Assembly: GCA_030041545.1 (NCBI GenBank)
Contig: JASHNQ010000041.1
Location: forward strand, 1-64,000
From: a candidate division FCPU426 bacterium
Lineage (GTDB): Bacteria; Oederibacteriota; Muellerivitia; Muellerivitales; Muellerivitaceae
Direction: 5' to 3'
DNA length: 64,000 bases
In this document: positions 62,301-64,000 of the stretch, piece by piece
How the letters are laid out: every line of letters starts with the position of its first letter
How positions within the stretch are numbered: position 1 is the first letter of the stretch
Notes under the pieces: generated by a model
What the model was told of the DNA's origin: nothing
What the model saw: the letters and a program-made list of their open reading frames with translations, nothing else
Databases searched by the model: none
Position numbers and translations under genes: made by a program

Positions 62301-63680
62301 ATCATAGACATCACCGGATGGATCAACACCCACGGCTCCATAGTTGTACCCCCCCGATGAAGATAATTCTTTAGGCACGGCAATCGAATTTATAACCGAG
62401 AGATTTGAAGACCAATTGATTAAAAATTGAAAGGTTCCAACGGTACCATCGGTCACCCAAAGGGCCACCGTTGTTCCCGAGGTGGCCGTCGGATCGATTT
62501 CCAGGCCATCTACTTCATCAAAATTGGTAGGGGAGGATGAATTGGGCGTAAAAGTGTTGAAAACCGTAACCGCTGTTTGGCCGTTGGAATAAGTGTAAGG
62601 CGGACCGGAGGAAAAGTTGGCCGGCTGAAAAATCAAAATCCTTCCCCAATTATTGGTAGGCACGGACTCACCCACGTAAACATTACCCCACTGATCCACC
62701 CGCACAGCCACGGGATGCGCCATGGTGACGGGATCATTGATGTTCGACGTAGGAGTATAACTCGAGAAATTCGGTTGCCCCAGGACAACGTCGGCTGAAG
62801 TTTGCGGCACACCGTTGCCACCCAGGGGAAACCGTAAGACCCGGTTATTGTCGGCGTCCGCCACCCAAAGGTTTCCCTGCCCGTCAATGGCCACGCCCGC
62901 ATCAGCGCGGTTTCCTTCCTTTGTGTTTTGTGCTTGGTTTGCAAAATTTAGAGTCTGATTCGTCGGCGCGCCGGACACGTTGTTACCTGAGTTGTTGGGA
63001 ACATAGCCCGTGAAATCCTGCTGGCTATTGGTGAGTTGGCCCCAAACATAGGAAGCGCTTTGGCCGGTGGTGATGCCGGCGGAGCCGAAGTTGTATCTCA
63101 AAACCCTGTTGTTCCAAACATCCGGCACATAAAGGTTTCCCTGGCTGTCCGCGGCCATGTTGGCGGCGGAGCCGCCCTCAAAGGGAGACTGGTTCGTCGC
63201 GGGGTCCCCGCAAAGGCAAGACGCATTGGGCAAGGTGAGTGGGCTATTGAGCCCTAACTGCCAATTGTACGCCTGCCAGTTGGAATCATGGTTGCAACCC
63301 GCGTGGACGAAATCCGCTTGGCCCAGGACCAAATCCGCCCCCTGGCCTTGGGCCGCTTGACTCGGGTTATGGATACCTAAAACGCGGTTATTGGTTGAAT
63401 CCCATATGTACAATATAGGAATGTTCAAGTTATTGGAATTGTTCACAAAAACACCTTCAGGGACGAATAGATTTTGAGCCGTTGCTTCCTCGGATTTGAC
63501 GTCCCCATAATCGGGCTGGCCCAGGATGATGTCCGCCCAAAGGTCACCCGCTACCCCACGGGTGGCGATAGGTGTTTGGGCCTTTGACAAGGTGGGTAAG
63601 AAAAAAAGGAGGGAAAGGACAGGCAGAATGGCCGCTCCGCGCGCCATTCTTTTTCCATACCGCTGGTTCATACCGCTCAT
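56340..63680 (-). CDS. Giant secreted NHL-propeller / Pro-Thr-linker protein B
   Basis: About 2446 aa. Signal peptide within the first 35 residues ([14 protein letters not shown]). The first 880 residues hold repeats of the VLGQPDF/VLGQADF type. Four further propeller blocks of NHL pattern ([20 protein letters not shown]) follow, about 927-1183, 1227-1500, 1533-1810 and 1857-2147, separated by Pro/Thr-rich linkers. Most blocks are bordered by Cys residues ([23 protein letters not shown]). The last linker is about 180 residues. The final 105 residues match protein A ([23 protein letters not shown], ending KIGKIAVLH). Likely surface displayed; ligand unknown. Start within the first dozen codons is uncertain. 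Confidence 0.88.
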   Translation of the reverse strand: MSGMNQRYGKRMARGAAILPVLSLLFFLPTLSKAQTPIATRGVAGDLWADIILGQPDYGDVKSEEATAQNLFVPEGVFVNNSNNLNIPILYIWDSTNNRVLGIHNPSQAAQGQGADLVLGQADFVHAGCNHDSNWQAYNWQLGLNSPLTLPNASCLCGDPATNQSPFEGGSAANMAADSQGNLYVPDVWNNRVLRYNFGSAGITTGQSASYVWGQLTNSQQDFTGYVPNNSGNNVSGAPTNQTLNFANQAQNTKEGNRADAGVAIDGQGNLWVADADNNRVLRFPLGGNGVPQTSADVVLGQPNFSSYTPTSNINDPVTMAHPVAVRVDQWGNVYVGESVPTNNWGRILIFQPANFSSGPPYTYSNGQTAVTVFNTFTPNSSSPTNFDEVDGLEIDPTATSGTTVALWVTDGTVGTFQFLINWSSNLSVINSIAVPKELSSSGGYNYGAVGVDPSGDVYDASILGRMVYRFDAPIAPLPSLPPSGLNLFNNADVLPPSDPPIPNKIGDLGFFNPESVVVPSWNGVTQIIVTDEVRLHYWNIPAGGLSALTNGQPESGYAGTTTPYMFNNLNGYYGFIDYDTTSPNKGYLWTYQQATGQIVAFTLPLTSGQMPSVTLPSPVSVLGGTGAGASISLENESGLAVDPNTGDVWITEQTENRVLRIHDPLGHSGGPYVDIVLGQPSATATGCNITGSSAPPCNVTTPSRYSLNWPGCLKVDSYGDLFVSDHSLEDQGNLRMLRWDAKTLPPSGSLTTCQFEIPADGVYGTGGSFTTYRIPYGGPFSTSSDSAAYAWQMTFNHNASIMVAATDAQLSGLPPIIIQNPLNGIEPPGVADTPGAGDNPVGYLNDYGPQSFGVAFDNQDNLYVTEHNRGRVLVYFQPFSNPFPTPTPTSTPTSTITFTPTPTITRTPTSTPTPTITSTPPLDCCQGLPITMNGYSSPEGLAVNPVNGYVYVDDTGNQLVRIYQSNGTPVTSFAEPVNSFIRSLALDHEGNVYAPDFNNNVAYEFPAGNYANPITFGQNTMAGSLLGICVDDQGTTVSVYITSGGGASAYLFQSVNGSVPAIAATFGSGLSVPLGIVKSGHLVYVASSGNGRVVAFDANNNYSAAATFSNIGYAGWMATDQAGYFYLTNNSYLNVYRPDFTLDHQCGAYPNTWGVAVNASGNIYVSDSATGSVTVLQGCITEPPLTPTPTSTGTSTPTATPTPTPAIDPTPAIDATPTWTPTPTIGCCEVLMTYGTGTAGSAVSQLDYPQRGVVVGSNPVSLYVADTDNNRINVFNQLTGAPLTQITGAGFVDPRSVALAGNNLFMVGSGSATLFVVNTAGGNTVTSYPTGMSDTESLAVNAAGTTVAISSNGNNQVNIFTYTGSALTLAQTLTPISGLHAIGLAMDASDNLFTVFTGSGYVVAEYAYSPSTGYTSNPVTVIQGGSLNNPHDVAVDNNENLYIANANNYLVYNIGGQLLESCSSANGVGLNGPQGISLDQAGNVYVGDTNNQRVVEFAQCTPTSPTPTNSPTYTPSPTQTPTLTSTLTPILVSCAAGVSVPVTEAVGVAVNSAASSVFVADESVSQIDVFNGAGVSMGQMGANLLDQPYGVAVDGQGNVYATDSFLNQLDIFNPQGNALTQIGGGSLPFNLPGQVAVNSLGTTLCVADSGNQEVQIFNNNNGNWGSNNSLGPDFNALTGPSSFDMPVGVALDASGCVYVADWDTNEIQVFSPQGNWLRNWDVTQGTSLLAANFVAVYNNCLVYVTDGFGSVGVFDTQGNVLGNILGPSATSFFSDTEGIGVAGNGDWYVSDYWNLQVEGFGQCPVTACATLDPTPTPSSTATFTPSSTPTLTPSSTPTLTPSSTPTFTPSSTPTLCGAPVSWAASPSFLPYGLAVNSAGTSVFVADESVSLVDVFNGSGGSLGQIGSGTITQPIGVAVDGKGCIYVTDEVEDYYTNGQTQYQVDVFNGSGRAVTQWGTLASGSNYEIPVGIAVNSAGTSVYIADQNTEQVEVYNAQGAALTQWGGPGTSGNGTFAYPVGVALDALGNVYVTDNDTGLVQVFTPLGTPVTQWDATQGTPLLTANFIAVYGNCMVYVDDGFGDIGIFNTSGTPVGSMQSWNTGSGSEDFIQTTGLGVDGNQDLYAADYVNEQVLKFGACPATVCSGLPPTNTPTWTPTNTATVTPTLTATSTPTNSPTVTSTATWTPTNTATLTPTLTATFTPTNTVTVTPTATWTPTKTATVTVTFTATETATKTATSTLTETATKTPTQTATSTPTKTATVTPTATPTRTATKTPTQTATPTPTKTATLTRTATPTHTATKTATPTATKTPTRTPTNTPTATKAPADESEMALVVGGSGGTVTPGSNPRQALFMGAVPNVSRDGEAIRFVANLDKPMGIRIQLFDVVGEEVFDASMQGDAGLNSLTWNLENNLGNQVASGLYIYLMTADDGVSTSTKIGKIAVLH

Positions 63681-63748
63681 AAAGTTTGCCCTTAAAACGG
63701 TCAGGTTTTAAGACGATTCAACTCGACTCAAAACAAAGATCAACGGAT

Positions 63749-63881
63749 TAGAACCTGTTTCAAAACCTATCGCACCACGAAGTACACGAAGACCACGAAG
63801 TAAACCGAATGCTTTTTCAAGACATTTTCAACTTACTTTGTGTACTTTGTGGTAAGAGTTTGGGTTTTGAAATGGCTTCTA
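63749..63881. repeat. MITE-like element with TAGAA/TTCTA ends
   Basis: Outer arms TAGAACCTGTTTCAAAACC (63749) and GGGTTTTGAAATGGCTTCTA (to 63881) pair over most of about 19 bases. Inner arms CCACGAAGTACACGAAG and CTTTGTGTACTTTGTGG pair as well. There is no coding sequence. It lies upstream of the giant gene B start. This is the best preserved copy of the family also seen at 4794. The remaining bases to 64000 hold nothing I recognise. Confidence 0.65.
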
Positions 63882-64000
63882 GCAGCTTTTTCTGCGACCT
63901 TAAAGAGTGGCGGATGGAAAAAACTTTATTCCAAAAATTTAAAAAATATTTTTGAGAATACTTGGAAGGTCAGAGAATGTTCAGAAATCGTTTTTAGGGA

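Noticed and set aside
1-64000. tRNA, rRNA, prophage or integrase genes
   Set aside because: No sequence with the conserved features was recognised on reading; short or divergent RNA genes could still be missed without a covariance search.

Overview
The window looks like a chromosomal segment of an uncultured, GC-rich, Gram-negative bacterium. Outer-membrane and periplasmic proteins are present (a porin-like barrel ending in Phe, two YceI proteins, signal peptides). Three very large or large secreted proteins end in a C-terminal domain that resembles the cell-surface sorting domains of the Fibrobacteres-Chlorobi-Bacteroidetes (FCB) group and related candidate phyla. No rRNA, tRNA or prophage was recognised, so the phylum cannot be fixed from this sequence alone.

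Layout. 1-5.1 kb: a YceI / porin / SRPBCC trio, a diguanylate cyclase and a small MDPIS protein. 5.1-11.7 kb: a REC-PAS-GGDEF-EAL regulator, an Mpo1-like membrane protein, an HPr-like phosphocarrier, a ZIP metal transporter, an HtrA-type protease, a PilZ protein and the second MDPIS paralogue. 11.7-17.1 kb: a divergent HxlR regulator facing a YceI gene and two redox genes, then small conserved genes and an RsmB-type RNA methyltransferase. 17.1-20.6 kb: an ABC-F ATPase carrying an in-frame repeat insertion, then a compact AT-rich BglII-like restriction-modification pair. 20.9-29.6 kb: a secreted beta-helix enzyme, a palindromic tandem-repeat array, the branched-chain amino acid ABC permeases (livH, livM) with a nucleotidyltransferase and a truncated HEPN gene lodged between them, a metallophosphoesterase, an EAL protein and livK. 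29.7-41.5 kb: copper ATPase plus metallochaperone, aconitase, a metallo-beta-lactamase-fold hydrolase, a cysC-yfhO operon, malate dehydrogenase with a duplicated 3' end, and a DUF1761 protein.

41.5-63.7 kb is the unusual part. Two giant secreted proteins (about 2013 and 2446 aa) are built from NHL-type beta-propellers joined by Pro/Thr-rich linkers. Each is followed on the same strand, 28 and 50 bp downstream, by a gene for a small secreted helical protein (133 and 116 aa) of one paralogous family. A third Pro/Thr-rich protein (about 763 aa) with DUF11-like domains lies between them. All three large proteins end in VLH after a beta-sandwich C-terminal domain, and a decayed fourth copy of that domain lies just behind one small-protein gene. 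Upstream of the first giant gene is an AT-rich group of secreted or TPR proteins with overlapping start and stop codons. I infer a duplicated surface-display cassette: giant propeller string, small helical partner and sorting domain.

Second messenger signalling is well represented: one GGDEF protein, one GGDEF-EAL with a degenerate GGDEF, one EAL with a C-terminal sensor-like region, and two PilZ proteins. The window is also rich in small dispersed repeats: three elements with CACGAAG-type inverted repeats, two AT-rich elements built around a 10-bp hairpin, and a 26-bp palindrome found three times, once inside a coding sequence. Two reading-frame lesions (near 50.3 kb and 55.18 kb) may be real decay or assembly errors.
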